Source of the DNA: an uncultured Endomicrobiia bacterium | GTDB taxonomy: Bacteria > Elusimicrobiota > Endomicrobiia > DTEH01 | Direction: 5' to 3' | Length of the DNA stretch: 64,000 nt | Assembly: GCA_937928765.1 (NCBI GenBank) | Contig: CALFVX010000003.1 | Coordinates: 1-64,000, forward strand | In this document: positions 26,327 through 35,226 of the stretch, one piece after another | Layout of the letters: every line of letters begins with the position of its first letter | Numbering within the stretch: position 1 is the first letter of the stretch | Program-made: the position numbers and the translations under genes | The notes under the pieces: generated by a model | What the model was told of the DNA's origin: nothing | The model's database searches: none | What the model saw: only the letters and a program-made list of their open reading frames with translations

Positions 26327-26358
26327 TTGTAGCCGATACTTAAGTATCGGCTACAATA
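26327..26358. terminator. perfect 32-bp palindrome, possible bidirectional terminator or REP-like element
   Basis: Sixteen-base arms, ATTGTAGCCGATACTT followed by its exact reverse complement, in an otherwise AT-only gap between two minus-strand genes. It lies just 3' of the aminotransferase and is followed on that strand by a T-rich run, so it can act as a terminator. The unusually high GC of the arms and perfect symmetry are also what a mobile short palindrome would show. It is not of the GAGGCT type near the RAYT gene. Confidence 0.6.
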
Positions 26359-26382
26359 TACATTTTTTACACCCTTTTAAAA

Positions 26383-27582
26383 TTAATATATAAAATTTTC
26401 AACAAAAGATTTAATATTTTTTATACCTTCTTCTATATCTTGCATAGATGTTGCATAAGAAATTCTTATATAATCATCGTTGCCAAATACACAGCCTGGT
26501 ATTAGCGCGACTTTTGCTTGTGTTAAAAGAATGTCTGCAAGTTTTATAGAATTATCAATAGTTTCTTCTTTAAACTTTTTATTTTTTAGTTTTGATATAT
26601 TTACCCATACATAGAAAGCGCCTTGTGGTTTAAGACAAGAAAGAAAAGGAATTTTGTTGATTTCATCAACAATATAATCTCTTCTTTTTTCAAATTCGTC
26701 AACCATCTTTTTAATATACTCTTCAGCATATTTTATTGCATCAACACAAGCATATTGGACAAAAGATGTTATGTTAGAAGTTGAATGGTCTTGTAGATTG
26801 TTCATTACTTTAATAATTTCTTTCTCAGCACAGGCATATCCTACACGCCAACCTGTCATAGAATGTGATTTTGAAAAACCATTAACTACAACTGTGAGTT
26901 TTTTAATTTCATTACCGAGCGAAGCAATACTTGTGTGTGTTAAGTTATCATATACAAGTTTTTCGTAAATTTCGTCTGATATACAATAAATTTGGTGTTC
27001 AACTAATACTTTAGCAATAGACAATAATTCTTCTTTAGTATATACCATACCGGTAGGGTTTGAAGGCGAGTTTAAAATTAAAAGTTTAGTTTTTGCTGTT
27101 ATATATTTTTTAAACTGTTCATCAGTAATTTTGAAATTCGTTTTTTCATCCGTTGGTATTTCTACAATTTCTCCACCGGCAAATTTTATCATTTCAGGAT
27201 AACTTAACCAGTAAGGTTTTGGTAGTAAAACTTCGTCTCCTTCATCTACTAAGGCCATTATGGCATTGAATATAGAATGTTTTGCACCACAGGAAACTAA
27301 AATTTCGTCTTCTTTATATTCAAGATTGTTTTCTTTTTTAAGTTTTTCAGAAATAGCTTGTTTTAACTCTGAAATTCCAGAAGTTGGAGTATATTTCGTA
27401 AGTCCTTTATCTAATGCTTCTTTTGCTTTTTGTTTAATAAACTCTGGTGTGTCAAAATCTGGTTCACCTGCTGCAAAAGAAATAACTTTAACACCTTGCG
27501 ATTTTAACTGTTTAGCTTTTGCTGTTATACCTAAAGTTAAAGAAGGAGAAATTTTTAGTATTCTTGAAGATAAACTTTTCAT
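26383..27582 (-). CDS. class I aspartate-type aminotransferase
   Basis: PLP aminotransferase of 399 residues, subgroup I gamma (AspC/AspB-like). KVISFAAGEPDFDTPEFIK at the N-terminus, NSPSNPTGMVY, SDEIYEKLVYD, PLP lysine in VNGFSKSHSMTGWRVGY, and RISYATSMQDIEEGI at the end. Probably aspartate:2-oxoglutarate transaminase, possibly also with prephenate or other substrates. Start MKSLSSRILKISPS is typical. Single gene, closely following a methyltransferase gene on the same strand. Confidence 0.92.
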   Translation of the reverse strand: MKSLSSRILKISPSLTLGITAKAKQLKSQGVKVISFAAGEPDFDTPEFIKQKAKEALDKGLTKYTPTSGISELKQAISEKLKKENNLEYKEDEILVSCGAKHSIFNAIMALVDEGDEVLLPKPYWLSYPEMIKFAGGEIVEIPTDEKTNFKITDEQFKKYITAKTKLLILNSPSNPTGMVYTKEELLSIAKVLVEHQIYCISDEIYEKLVYDNLTHTSIASLGNEIKKLTVVVNGFSKSHSMTGWRVGYACAEKEIIKVMNNLQDHSTSNITSFVQYACVDAIKYAEEYIKKMVDEFEKRRDYIVDEINKIPFLSCLKPQGAFYVWVNISKLKNKKFKEETIDNSIKLADILLTQAKVALIPGCVFGNDDYIRISYATSMQDIEEGIKNIKSFVENFIY

Positions 27583-27615
27583 TTTTGCTTCTTTATTGTT
27601 AAGTGTTTTTAAATT

Positions 27616-28515
27616 TTATTTTTGTGCAATTACAAGATAACCATGATTATGAAAGTGAGCACTAATTTTTTTGAAAATTATATTAAGAAATTTACCAAAT
27701 AAATTTAAAGATGATTTTAATCCTTCTTTTAATGAAAAATTTTGGGTCACAAATTGTCCTAAATCCTCAATAAGTCCAGATTCGTAACATACGGGGAATG
27801 AGTTTAAAATTTGAAATCCGTTTTCAGTTAATTCTCTTTCCAAAACATTCCTTTTATAGCGATATTCAAAAAATAAAACACCTTTTTCCGGATCAATACC
27901 AAAACTTGCATATTTACCTTTTGCTACTTCTTGCTTGGCAAGTTTTTTTTGTTGAAAAAAAACTTGCTTAGATTTCATTATATTATAAACTATCTTTTTT
28001 CTACCAAATAACCATCGGAAGAATGAATTTTCCTTTATTAACCTACCAATGGAATCTCTTAGTGTATATTTTATTTGCCTTAAGTAATTATAAGCTGGCA
28101 CAAAAACAATTGCAACACCTCCTTTTTTTAAAACTCGAAACATTTCTTTAAGTGCCTGATATGGACCTTCAATAAAATGTTCAATTACACCTATAGAAAT
28201 ATATGTGTCAAAGTAACTTTCAGGAAAATCAAGCTTATTAACATCGCCTTGACGTAGATCAATTTCTGGATATATTTTCTTTACTGTTTCTACGCATTCT
28301 TTAACTAGTTCTACACCTACAATTTTATAACCAAGCTGAGAAAGAATAAAAACTAATCTACCATACCCTGCTCCTCCCTCGAGAATTAACCCGTTCTTGG
28401 GAATATATTTTAAATATATAGACAAAAGTTCATCTTTACTATCTATTTGTTCAAAAAATGAAGTATTGCTCCATATTTTACGCCACTGATATAGTAGTCT
28501 TTCTAATTCATTCAT
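27616..28515 (-). CDS. class I SAM-dependent methyltransferase
   Basis: 299 residues with a Methyltransf_11-type Rossmann core: LILEGGAGYGRLVFILSQLG (SAM loop), VGVELVKECVE (acidic ribose contact), GDVNKLDFPESYFDTYIS and EMFRVLKKGGVAIVFVPA. A basic C-terminal half is less conserved and may bind the substrate. Resembles lipid- or surface-polymer-modifying enzymes but the substrate cannot be told. Its start overlaps the purE 3' end by 8 bases. Confidence 0.8.
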   Translation of the reverse strand: MNELERLLYQWRKIWSNTSFFEQIDSKDELLSIYLKYIPKNGLILEGGAGYGRLVFILSQLGYKIVGVELVKECVETVKKIYPEIDLRQGDVNKLDFPESYFDTYISIGVIEHFIEGPYQALKEMFRVLKKGGVAIVFVPAYNYLRQIKYTLRDSIGRLIKENSFFRWLFGRKKIVYNIMKSKQVFFQQKKLAKQEVAKGKYASFGIDPEKGVLFFEYRYKRNVLERELTENGFQILNSFPVCYESGLIEDLGQFVTQNFSLKEGLKSSLNLFGKFLNIIFKKISAHFHNHGYLVIAQK

Positions 28516-28999
28516 TTATTTTAGCGTTATTTTTTTGGATTACAGCTTCTGCCATCTTAATCTTATACTGTTTAAGTTTTTCTTTTAGTTCAGGATATTT
28601 AATAGCCAGAATTTGGACGGCTAAAATTGCAGAATTTTTTGCACCCCAACTTCCTTTTGATACAACTGCTACTGGTACACCAGGCGGCATCTGTAACATT
28701 GAAAGTATAGAGTCAAACCCGTTTAATGGCGAATCCATAGGTACACCTATCACAGGCAAAGTTGTGTACGAAGCAATTACTCCTGCAAGATGTGCAGCAC
28801 CACCTGCCGCTGCAATAAAAACTTCAGTACCTTGTTGTTCTTTTTGTTTTATATATTCTTTTAATTCCTCTGGCGTTCTGTGTGCAGACAAGATTTTTAT
28901 TTCATACCCTACATTGAACTCGTCTAAAATTTTTGCTGTATCTTTCATTGTAGGAAGGTCAGAATCTGAACCTATTATTATACTTACAATTTTTTTCAT
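28508..28999 (-). CDS. purE: N5-carboxyaminoimidazole ribonucleotide mutase
   Basis: Class I PurE of 163 residues. SIIIGSDSDLPTMKDTAKIL binds the substrate phosphate; SAHRTPEEL contains the catalytic His; AAAGGAAHLAGVIAS and GVPMDSPLNGFDSILSMLQM complete the signature. I chose ATG 28999, eight bases after GGAG, rather than the upstream start at 29029. No PurK is adjacent, so either the strain uses it elsewhere or carboxylation is direct. Confidence 0.94.
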   Translation of the reverse strand: MKKIVSIIIGSDSDLPTMKDTAKILDEFNVGYEIKILSAHRTPEELKEYIKQKEQQGTEVFIAAAGGAAHLAGVIASYTTLPVIGVPMDSPLNGFDSILSMLQMPPGVPVAVVSKGSWGAKNSAILAVQILAIKYPELKEKLKQYKIKMAEAVIQKNNAKINE

Positions 29000-29097
29000 A
29001 ATTTTTACTCCGTTGATTAAAATAGTCAAATTTTATTTTTTAATATATTATTTAAGAAAACAAGTCAAGTAGTATGTTAAAACTAAACCTTGTATTT

Positions 29098-30021
29098 TTA
29101 AAAAATTGAAGCTGTTAAAATTTTATTTTTTTTAGATAACAGTTCTTTTTGTAATTTTTTTATAGCTACTTCTTTAGCTTTTGCTTCAACTTCTATAGTA
29201 ATGTTTAGTTTTTTCCATTCTTTAGGAAAATCTTTTATATCCACATAATCTGCATGATGACATTTAAAGTTATGACCAACAGTAATTTTTTTGCTTGAAA
29301 GATGAAAAACTGGTTCTCTATTCCAAGTTTTTAAAGCAAGTTCGGTTGCTTGTTTAGTTGTAAAGTTATCAGGGTTACAACGGTGGTGAAGAATATCGTA
29401 TAAAAAAGGAATTTTATACTCAATACAAAAATTTATCAAATCAGAAGGAGTATAAATTCTGTCATCATTTTCAATAGTAAGTTTTCTTATAATTTTTTTG
29501 TCTAATTTTGATATTTCTTCGAATAACCTTTTAAGTGAAGTTTTTTTATCTTTATAAAATCCACCAGCATGAATATTTATTACATCTGCTCCTACTAACT
29601 CTGCTATTTCATTGTGATATTCTAGTTCTAAGATTGACTTTCTTACTATGTCTTTGTTTGGAGAATTTAAAATTACAAACTGGTCTGGATGGAACGTAAG
29701 TCTGATATTATACATAGAAGCCATTTTACGACATAAAAAGATTGTTTGTTTGATTTTTTCTATGTCTGGTAAATCGTCAATTTTATAACCTACTTCAGGA
29801 TGAGTTTTTAATGGGAAGAATCTACTTGTTATTCTGAAACATCCAATATTATTTAAATGACAAAAATTTATTGCTTTTAAAAGTGCTTCTGAATTATGAA
29901 GACAAATTGAAGACAATTTTTTTAACCGTTCTTTATGATTTAATTCTTTTAGATATCTATAAGTAGTATCTTTGAACTTTATCGGAGTTTTGTAAAATTT
30001 ACATACTAAACCTAATCTCAT
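29098..30021 (-). CDS. uvdE: UV damage endonuclease UvdE
   Basis: Metal-dependent TIM-barrel endonuclease that nicks 5' of UV photoproducts; 307 residues. MRLGLVCKFY, FRITSRFFPLKTHPEVGY, LTFHPDQFVILNSP with the His metal ligand, DVINIHAGG, LTIENDDRIY and ILHHRCNP with metal ligands are characteristic. It has no cofactor except Mn, and allows repair without the UvrABC route. Together with a photoproduct-lyase-like protein this suggests investment in UV repair, unusual for a deep-living anaerobe. Close to pckG (12 bases). Confidence 0.94.
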   Translation of the reverse strand: MRLGLVCKFYKTPIKFKDTTYRYLKELNHKERLKKLSSICLHNSEALLKAINFCHLNNIGCFRITSRFFPLKTHPEVGYKIDDLPDIEKIKQTIFLCRKMASMYNIRLTFHPDQFVILNSPNKDIVRKSILELEYHNEIAELVGADVINIHAGGFYKDKKTSLKRLFEEISKLDKKIIRKLTIENDDRIYTPSDLINFCIEYKIPFLYDILHHRCNPDNFTTKQATELALKTWNREPVFHLSSKKITVGHNFKCHHADYVDIKDFPKEWKKLNITIEVEAKAKEVAIKKLQKELLSKKNKILTASIF

Positions 30022-30033
30022 AACTTATTTATT

Positions 30034-31920
30034 TTATTCTACAATTTCGAAATTCTCAGGTGAGATATAATTACCAAACTTTTTTTGTGCTTCTAACAAT
30101 CTTTGTTTCTGTTCTTCTAAAACTTGAAAAATTTCTTTAGGGACAGTTTCTTCTTGTTGCCAGAATTTTTCTACTCGGTCAATTTTTGATAAATTTTCTA
30201 CTACACGAATAGTAAACTGTTTTATATAATCTTCTTTTTTATAATCTTTGTTTAACAACGATTTAAATAAAGGTAATAAATCTTCATACAACGGTATTAA
30301 TCCTGTAGGAGTTTTTCTTGCTTTAACATCTTTGTTTACTCTTAATTCCATCCATTTAATCCAGACATGTTTGTCCAACCTTGAATTTAAAAATTCGCCT
30401 GTTTGTAAATCACTTAAGAAATAATTCACTCCGAAAATTATTGGTGGGTTGACTAAATTTTTGCCAAATTCAATATAGTTTTTTACATATGTCCCTAATG
30501 GAATTGAAACAAAATCTTGTATACTCATTATGTTTATCTCGTATTTTCCTTCTTCACCTACTATTGCAAAAGTAGTTTCTGTTTCTAAAGAAGCGCCAAA
30601 AGCTACAACACCGTGTGTCCAGTCAAAACTTTGCTGCACAGGAACATAACCTTTGTAATCTCTTCCACCAAACATTATACCGGAAAGTTTTACACCGTTA
30701 GTATTTTCAAGTTCTTCATCACAGTTTGACAACGCTTTTAGTGAGACAGTATACCTTGCATTTTTATGTGCAGGAGGTATTTCATTACCATTTTCGTCTT
30801 TTTTACCTTTATACCAATAGCCAGAAAAGTTTATACCTTCTTTTGGCAATTCACAACCCATACCAAGCCACCAAGGTTTAGCATCTTTTATTAATACATT
30901 TGAAAATATAACCTCGCCTGTAGAGTTTAAAACTTGCCATATTAAAGGGTCATCTTTGGAATTTACATCCTGAATTATACCAAATATTCCTTTTTCTACA
31001 TTTACAGCACGACATTCACCATTTATATTTCTTACATACGCCAAATCGTCAGCTAAAATTGTCTCACCAGGTAACATTGCAGTAGAAGTTTTACCACAAG
31101 CTGACGGGAAAGCGCCTGCAAAATATGTTTTTCTACCGTTAGGACCTTTTACTCCTATAAGCATAAAATGTTCAGCAAGCCAACCTTCTTTATGCGCTTT
31201 CCTTATTGCTAACCTTAAAGCAAGTTTTTTAAACCCGACGGAATTTCCTGCATACTGTGTGTTTACGCTATATACTGTATTTGTCATGTAATCAATATAA
31301 ATCCTTTTTTTATCGTAATTTTTACTTACCATATTTTCGTCAACTTCGCCTGAAGAATGTAAAGTTTTAAAAATTTCTGCATTATCATCAAGATTTAAAA
31401 ACATCTGGTAACCTTCTCTGTAAAGTAAATCTACTGAATGTGCAACATACCAACTGTCAGTACATTCCATACAAGGAATTGAAAACACAGAATTTGCTGG
31501 TCCTAAGGTTAAGAAACGAACAATCATAGTTTTGTTTTGCATAGAGTTCTTTAACAAACCTAAAATTTCGTTTAACCCTTCTTCTCGGTTAATCTGGTTT
31601 AATTTTTTTGAAAGTTTATCACCTTTTGGAACTAAGAATTTTGTTACTTCGCGGTCACGACCTTGATCATTTATACCGTCAAAATGGAAAGTATGTCCTG
31701 GGATAAGAAGAGCAGCAGATTCTTCTTTTGAAACAATCGCCATGTTTTTTATATACGCAATTTCGTCCGTCGTGTCAGAACAAATAAAAACATCTTTGGG
31801 ATTGCATACCTCAATTGATTTTAAAACAAACTCGTGCACTTGAGTAGTTCTTATTTTCTCTAATTTTTTATATTCAGATTCTTTTAGAACACTTTTTAGT
31901 TTGTTTAAAACCTCGTGCAT
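30034..31920 (-). CDS. pckG: phosphoenolpyruvate carboxykinase (GTP)
   Basis: Interconverts oxaloacetate and PEP using GTP/GDP; 628 residues. GAFPSACGKTSTAML is the P-loop with the hyperreactive cysteine of GTP-type enzymes. ILADDLAYVR binds metal, and FGGRDYKGYVPV and FDWTHGVVAFGA are typical. The ATG follows AAAGGAGGC. Likely anaplerotic in the fermentative direction (PEP to oxaloacetate) or gluconeogenic. Promoter-like boxes lie 34-60 bases upstream. Confidence 0.96.
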   Translation of the reverse strand: MHEVLNKLKSVLKESEYKKLEKIRTTQVHEFVLKSIEVCNPKDVFICSDTTDEIAYIKNMAIVSKEESAALLIPGHTFHFDGINDQGRDREVTKFLVPKGDKLSKKLNQINREEGLNEILGLLKNSMQNKTMIVRFLTLGPANSVFSIPCMECTDSWYVAHSVDLLYREGYQMFLNLDDNAEIFKTLHSSGEVDENMVSKNYDKKRIYIDYMTNTVYSVNTQYAGNSVGFKKLALRLAIRKAHKEGWLAEHFMLIGVKGPNGRKTYFAGAFPSACGKTSTAMLPGETILADDLAYVRNINGECRAVNVEKGIFGIIQDVNSKDDPLIWQVLNSTGEVIFSNVLIKDAKPWWLGMGCELPKEGINFSGYWYKGKKDENGNEIPPAHKNARYTVSLKALSNCDEELENTNGVKLSGIMFGGRDYKGYVPVQQSFDWTHGVVAFGASLETETTFAIVGEEGKYEINIMSIQDFVSIPLGTYVKNYIEFGKNLVNPPIIFGVNYFLSDLQTGEFLNSRLDKHVWIKWMELRVNKDVKARKTPTGLIPLYEDLLPLFKSLLNKDYKKEDYIKQFTIRVVENLSKIDRVEKFWQQEETVPKEIFQVLEEQKQRLLEAQKKFGNYISPENFEIVE

Positions 31921-31953
31921 ATAGCCTCCTTTCTAATTTTATTTTCGGGTTGT

Positions 31954-31980
31954 ATTATATAAAAAAATTTTGAAATTCAA
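31954..31980 (-). promoter_or_regulatory. putative promoter of pckG
   Basis: On the minus strand TTGAAT (31980-31975), spacer of 15, and a consensus TATAAT (31959-31954), followed by AAGGAGG and the pckG start. Same hexamers and spacing as before nifS. Confidence 0.45.
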
Positions 31981-32054
31981 GTAGGAAGAAAAAAATTTTA
32001 AAATAATTAGTCTGTTGAAAACAATCTCCAAATTTTTTTAAAAAATTCTATGTT

Positions 32055-33053
32055 ATGATAGAAATAGATGGTTCAATAGGTGGTGGCCAAGTTTTAAGGA
32101 CAGCGTTAGGACTTTCGTGCCTGTTAAAAAAACCTTTTTATATAAAAAACATTCGTGTTTCTCGTCCTAACCCTGGATTACAAGAACAACATCTACAATG
32201 TGTTTTAGCATTAGCCAAAATTTCAGACGCAAAAGTTGAAGGAGGATATAAAAATTCTAAAGAACTTTATTTTGAACCAAAAGAAGTTAAACCAAAATTT
32301 ATAGATATAAAAATTTCAACAGCAGGTTCTGTAGGTTTGATATTACAAAGTCTGCTAATAGTAGGATTTAAATATCCTATCAATTTAAAAATTTTAGGTG
32401 GAGCAACTTATGGCAAATGGGCTGCATCTTTAGATTTTATTGACAAAGTTTTAGGATTTTGGTTAAGAAAGTTAGGTATGGAAATTGATATAAAAGTTTT
32501 AAAACATGGTTTTTATCCTCAAGGAGGTGCTGAAGTTGAAGTAAAGATTTCGCCAACACAAACAAAAGAAAAAATTTTTGTTGAAAAAATTGGTGATGTA
32601 AAAAGTATAAATATTTTATGTGTAGCATCTTTAAATTTAAAAAGAAGAAATGTGTTAGAAAGAATAGTTTCAACTACACAAAAAGAGTTAACAAAACTTA
32701 CTTCTAACCTCAATACAAAAATAGAGTATCAACAAACACTTTGTGATGGTTGTGGAATAACAATTTATGCTCAAACAGAATACGCTGTTGTAGGAAGTTC
32801 TTTATGTGGCGAGATCAAAAAAACAGCTGAAGACGTGGCTAAAGAAGTAACACAAGTTTTTTTAGAAGACGTAAAAAAAGGTTCGTTGGATAGATACACT
32901 TCAGACCAAATAATCCCATATTTAGCCTTATTAGGTGGAAAAATAAAAATTGCAGATTTTACCGACCATGTTAAAGCAAACATAAAAGTTGTAGAAAAAT
33001 TTTTAAACACACAATTTAAAATAGATAATACAAAAAATTTTTTAGAAGTTTAA
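32055..33053 (+). CDS. rtcA: RNA 3'-terminal phosphate cyclase
   Basis: ATP-dependent enzyme making 2',3'-cyclic phosphate RNA ends; 332 residues. EIDGSIGGGQVLRTALGLS, RVSRPNPGLQEQHL, GGATYGKWAAS-type (ILGGATYGKWAAS), FYPQGGAEVEV and the C-terminal DRYTSDQIIPYLALLGGK match RtcA; the adenylated His is within FTDHVKANI. Supports RtcB at 12.4 kb. No Shine-Dalgarno is visible. Divergent from pckG. Confidence 0.95.
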   Translation: MIEIDGSIGGGQVLRTALGLSCLLKKPFYIKNIRVSRPNPGLQEQHLQCVLALAKISDAKVEGGYKNSKELYFEPKEVKPKFIDIKISTAGSVGLILQSLLIVGFKYPINLKILGGATYGKWAASLDFIDKVLGFWLRKLGMEIDIKVLKHGFYPQGGAEVEVKISPTQTKEKIFVEKIGDVKSINILCVASLNLKRRNVLERIVSTTQKELTKLTSNLNTKIEYQQTLCDGCGITIYAQTEYAVVGSSLCGEIKKTAEDVAKEVTQVFLEDVKKGSLDRYTSDQIIPYLALLGGKIKIADFTDHVKANIKVVEKFLNTQFKIDNTKNFLEV

Positions 33054-33105
33054 CTAAGTATTGAAAAATTTTTATAAATTACACTTGAAGTAAGGGGGGT
33101 AACAT

Positions 33106-33423
33106 ATGAAAGAATTATTTAAAAAAATAGTTAGTCTAATAACAGTTGTGTCTCTTATTGGTTTAACAGGATGTTATAGTGTAAGGGTTCTTTCTGATAG
33201 AGATACACCTATAACACTAGCATCCAGAACAGACACCTTGCCTTATAAAGAAAGTTATAAAGTATTGTATGTGTTGTGGGGTTTAATATCAATATCTGAC
33301 AATACTACAAATAAAATCCTTGCTACTACTAAGTTGAAAAAAGTAAGAATAACAACCAAAATGGATGCAGATGACTGGTTGATAAGTTTAATTTTGGGCG
33401 GATTTCTTACAATTTGTACTTAG
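33106..33423 (+). CDS. small lipoprotein of unknown function
   Basis: 105 residues with a type II signal peptide and lipobox LIGLTGC, so probably membrane-anchored after lipidation at Cys23 or so. After this ITLASRTDTLPYKESYK and VLYVLWGLISISDNTTNKI are seen; the end DDWLISLILGGFLTICT stops at a TAG. The same frame continues after that TAG for nine codons (TLVVEAIE plus stop at 33450), looking like the tail of related lipoproteins, so the stop may be a recent nonsense change. AAGGGGG precedes the ATG. Single gene, no recognised family name. Confidence 0.75.
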   Translation: MKELFKKIVSLITVVSLIGLTGCYSVRVLSDRDTPITLASRTDTLPYKESYKVLYVLWGLISISDNTTNKILATTKLKKVRITTKMDADDWLISLILGGFLTICT

Positions 33424-33505
33424 ACGTTAGTAGTTGAAGCTATAGAGTAAAATATTTATTTAAGTTTTTATGAGTTTTAGCTCTAAAGAATTTGTAAAAT
33501 ATAAT

Positions 33506-34462
33506 TTATGCTAAGTTTTGTATTAATTCAAGCAAATGTTTATCTATCTGTTTTTCGTTATTTGTTACTTCTTTTATATCTAAAGATTTTACTTTGTTGT
33601 TTTGTATAACTACAACTTTATTTTTTTGATTTTTTTTAATAAGTTCAACTGCATGCTCTCCAAAAAGTGATGCTATAATTCTTGACCTTGCTGACGGAGA
33701 ACCTCCACGTTGAATATAACCTAAAGAAGAAACACGTGTTGGTATTTTAGTTTTTGCTTCAAGTTTTATAGCAAACTCCTGTGGATTGCCACTACCTTCT
33801 GCAAATATTATTATTTCAGAAGTTTTACCTTTATTTTTGTCTTCTTTTACTTTTTTTGCTATTTTCTCTAAATCATATTTTATTTCTGGAATAATTACAA
33901 TTTCAGCACCTGAAGCTACTGCACAAGATAAAGCTAAAAATCCGTGTTCTCTACCCATTACTTCTACCACAAAAATTCTTTCAAAACTTGTAGCAGTATC
34001 TCTTATTTTATCAATAGCTTCAACTGCAGTATCTATTGCAGTATCAAATCCTATGGTTTCATCTGTCCCAAAGACATCGTTATCTATACTTGCAGGTATA
34101 CAAATAACAGGAATGTATTTTGAGATTTTTTCAGCTGCTTTTATTGAACCGTCACCACCGATAACTATTAAATAATCAATTTTCAATTCTTTAAGTGTTG
34201 AGATAGCTTTTTTTAAACCAGAATCAGTTTTTATCTGTTCACAACGAGAACTTTTAAGTATTGTTCCACCGTGTTGAATAATTCCACTTACAGATCTTGA
34301 GTTAAGTTGTCTTATATTTTTTTCAATCAATCCTTGATATCCAAAATAAACACCAAAAACTTTCCATTTTTCTTTTAAAGATTCTCTTACTACAGCACGA
34401 ATTGCTGCGTTCATCCCAGGAGCATCACCTCCTGGTGTTATAACTGCTATTTTTAGAGACAT
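33506..34462 (-). CDS. pfkA: ATP-dependent 6-phosphofructokinase
   Basis: Group I phosphofructokinase of 318 residues. ITPGGDAPGMNAAIRAV starts the protein. IGGDGSIKAA has the Gly typical of ATP-users rather than the Asp of PPi-users. PASIDNDVFGTDETIGFDTA contains the catalytic Asp, and VVEVMGREHGFLAL and YIQRGGSPSA complete substrate binding. Commits carbon to glycolysis with Pgi. Upstream gene on the strand is nth, 50 bases away. Confidence 0.95.
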   Translation of the reverse strand: MSLKIAVITPGGDAPGMNAAIRAVVRESLKEKWKVFGVYFGYQGLIEKNIRQLNSRSVSGIIQHGGTILKSSRCEQIKTDSGLKKAISTLKELKIDYLIVIGGDGSIKAAEKISKYIPVICIPASIDNDVFGTDETIGFDTAIDTAVEAIDKIRDTATSFERIFVVEVMGREHGFLALSCAVASGAEIVIIPEIKYDLEKIAKKVKEDKNKGKTSEIIIFAEGSGNPQEFAIKLEAKTKIPTRVSSLGYIQRGGSPSARSRIIASLFGEHAVELIKKNQKNKVVVIQNNKVKSLDIKEVTNNEKQIDKHLLELIQNLA

Positions 34463-34516
34463 AAATTTTTACTCCTTAATTCATTTGATCTCTGCAATAA
34501 TATTAGATTTTAATTT

Positions 34517-35155
34517 TTAAAAGTTTTTTTCACAATACTTTTTAATCACACATTTTTCACATAAAGGTTTTCTTGCAGTACATATTTTTCTTCCATGGTT
34601 TATAAGAAGATAAGGGAAAACCAGCCATTTATCTTTTGGGACAATTTTCATTAAATCTTGTTCAATTTTTGGTGGATCAGTATTTTTTGTTAAACCGATT
34701 CTGTAAGACAATCTTCTTACATGTGTATCAACAACAATACCTTCAACTTTACCATATGCATTGTTTAACACTACATTAGCAGTTTTTCTTGCAACACCAG
34801 GAAGTTTAAGTAGATCCTCCATATTATCTGGTATTTTACCTGAAAATTTCTCTTTTATCATCTTTGCTGCATTGATTATATTTTTAGCTTTCATTTTATA
34901 AAAGCCAGTTGATTTTATTTCTTGTTCAAACTTCTTAATGTCAGCATTAGCATAATCATCAACAGTTTTGTATTTTTTAAAAAGAGGTGAGGTAACTTTG
35001 TTTACACGTTCGTCAGTACATTGTGCAGAAAGTATTGTTGCAACAAGTATTTCAAGCGGATTTGAAAATTCTAATGCTGTTTTTGCCTCTGGATATTCTT
35101 TTTGTAGAAGTTGTATAATTTTTGATATTTTACAATTCATATTTATCTCATCCAT
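34517..35155 (-). CDS. nth: endonuclease III
   Basis: DNA glycosylase/AP lyase removing oxidised pyrimidines; 212 residues. Helix-hairpin-helix LLKLPGVARKTANVVLNNAYG carries the catalytic Lys; VDTHVRRLSYRIGL includes the catalytic Asp region (V-D-T-H-V). The C-terminal [4Fe-4S] site is CTARKPLCEKCVIKKYC (C-X6-C-X2-C-X5-C). A second ATG at 35140 is also possible as start. Confidence 0.95.
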   Translation of the reverse strand: MDEINMNCKISKIIQLLQKEYPEAKTALEFSNPLEILVATILSAQCTDERVNKVTSPLFKKYKTVDDYANADIKKFEQEIKSTGFYKMKAKNIINAAKMIKEKFSGKIPDNMEDLLKLPGVARKTANVVLNNAYGKVEGIVVDTHVRRLSYRIGLTKNTDPPKIEQDLMKIVPKDKWLVFPYLLINHGRKICTARKPLCEKCVIKKYCEKNF

Positions 35156-35226
35156 TAAAAGTTCGTGGTCTTATATCACTTGACTGTGCATAAGTTGTTT
35201 TAGCATCAGGTTTCATAACTTATTAC

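Noticed and set aside
26216-26382. tRNA or small RNA gene
   Set aside because: The only structure is one perfect 32-base palindrome; no cloverleaf or T-arm sequence. I saw no tRNA elsewhere in the window either.
27260-27640. 126-residue plus-strand open frame
   Set aside because: Antisense to the aminotransferase and its leader; no family resemblance.
28458-29072. 204-residue plus-strand open frame
   Set aside because: Antisense to purE and the methyltransferase start, both of which have clear family motifs.
33786-34175. 129-residue plus-strand open frame
   Set aside because: Antisense shadow of pfkA.
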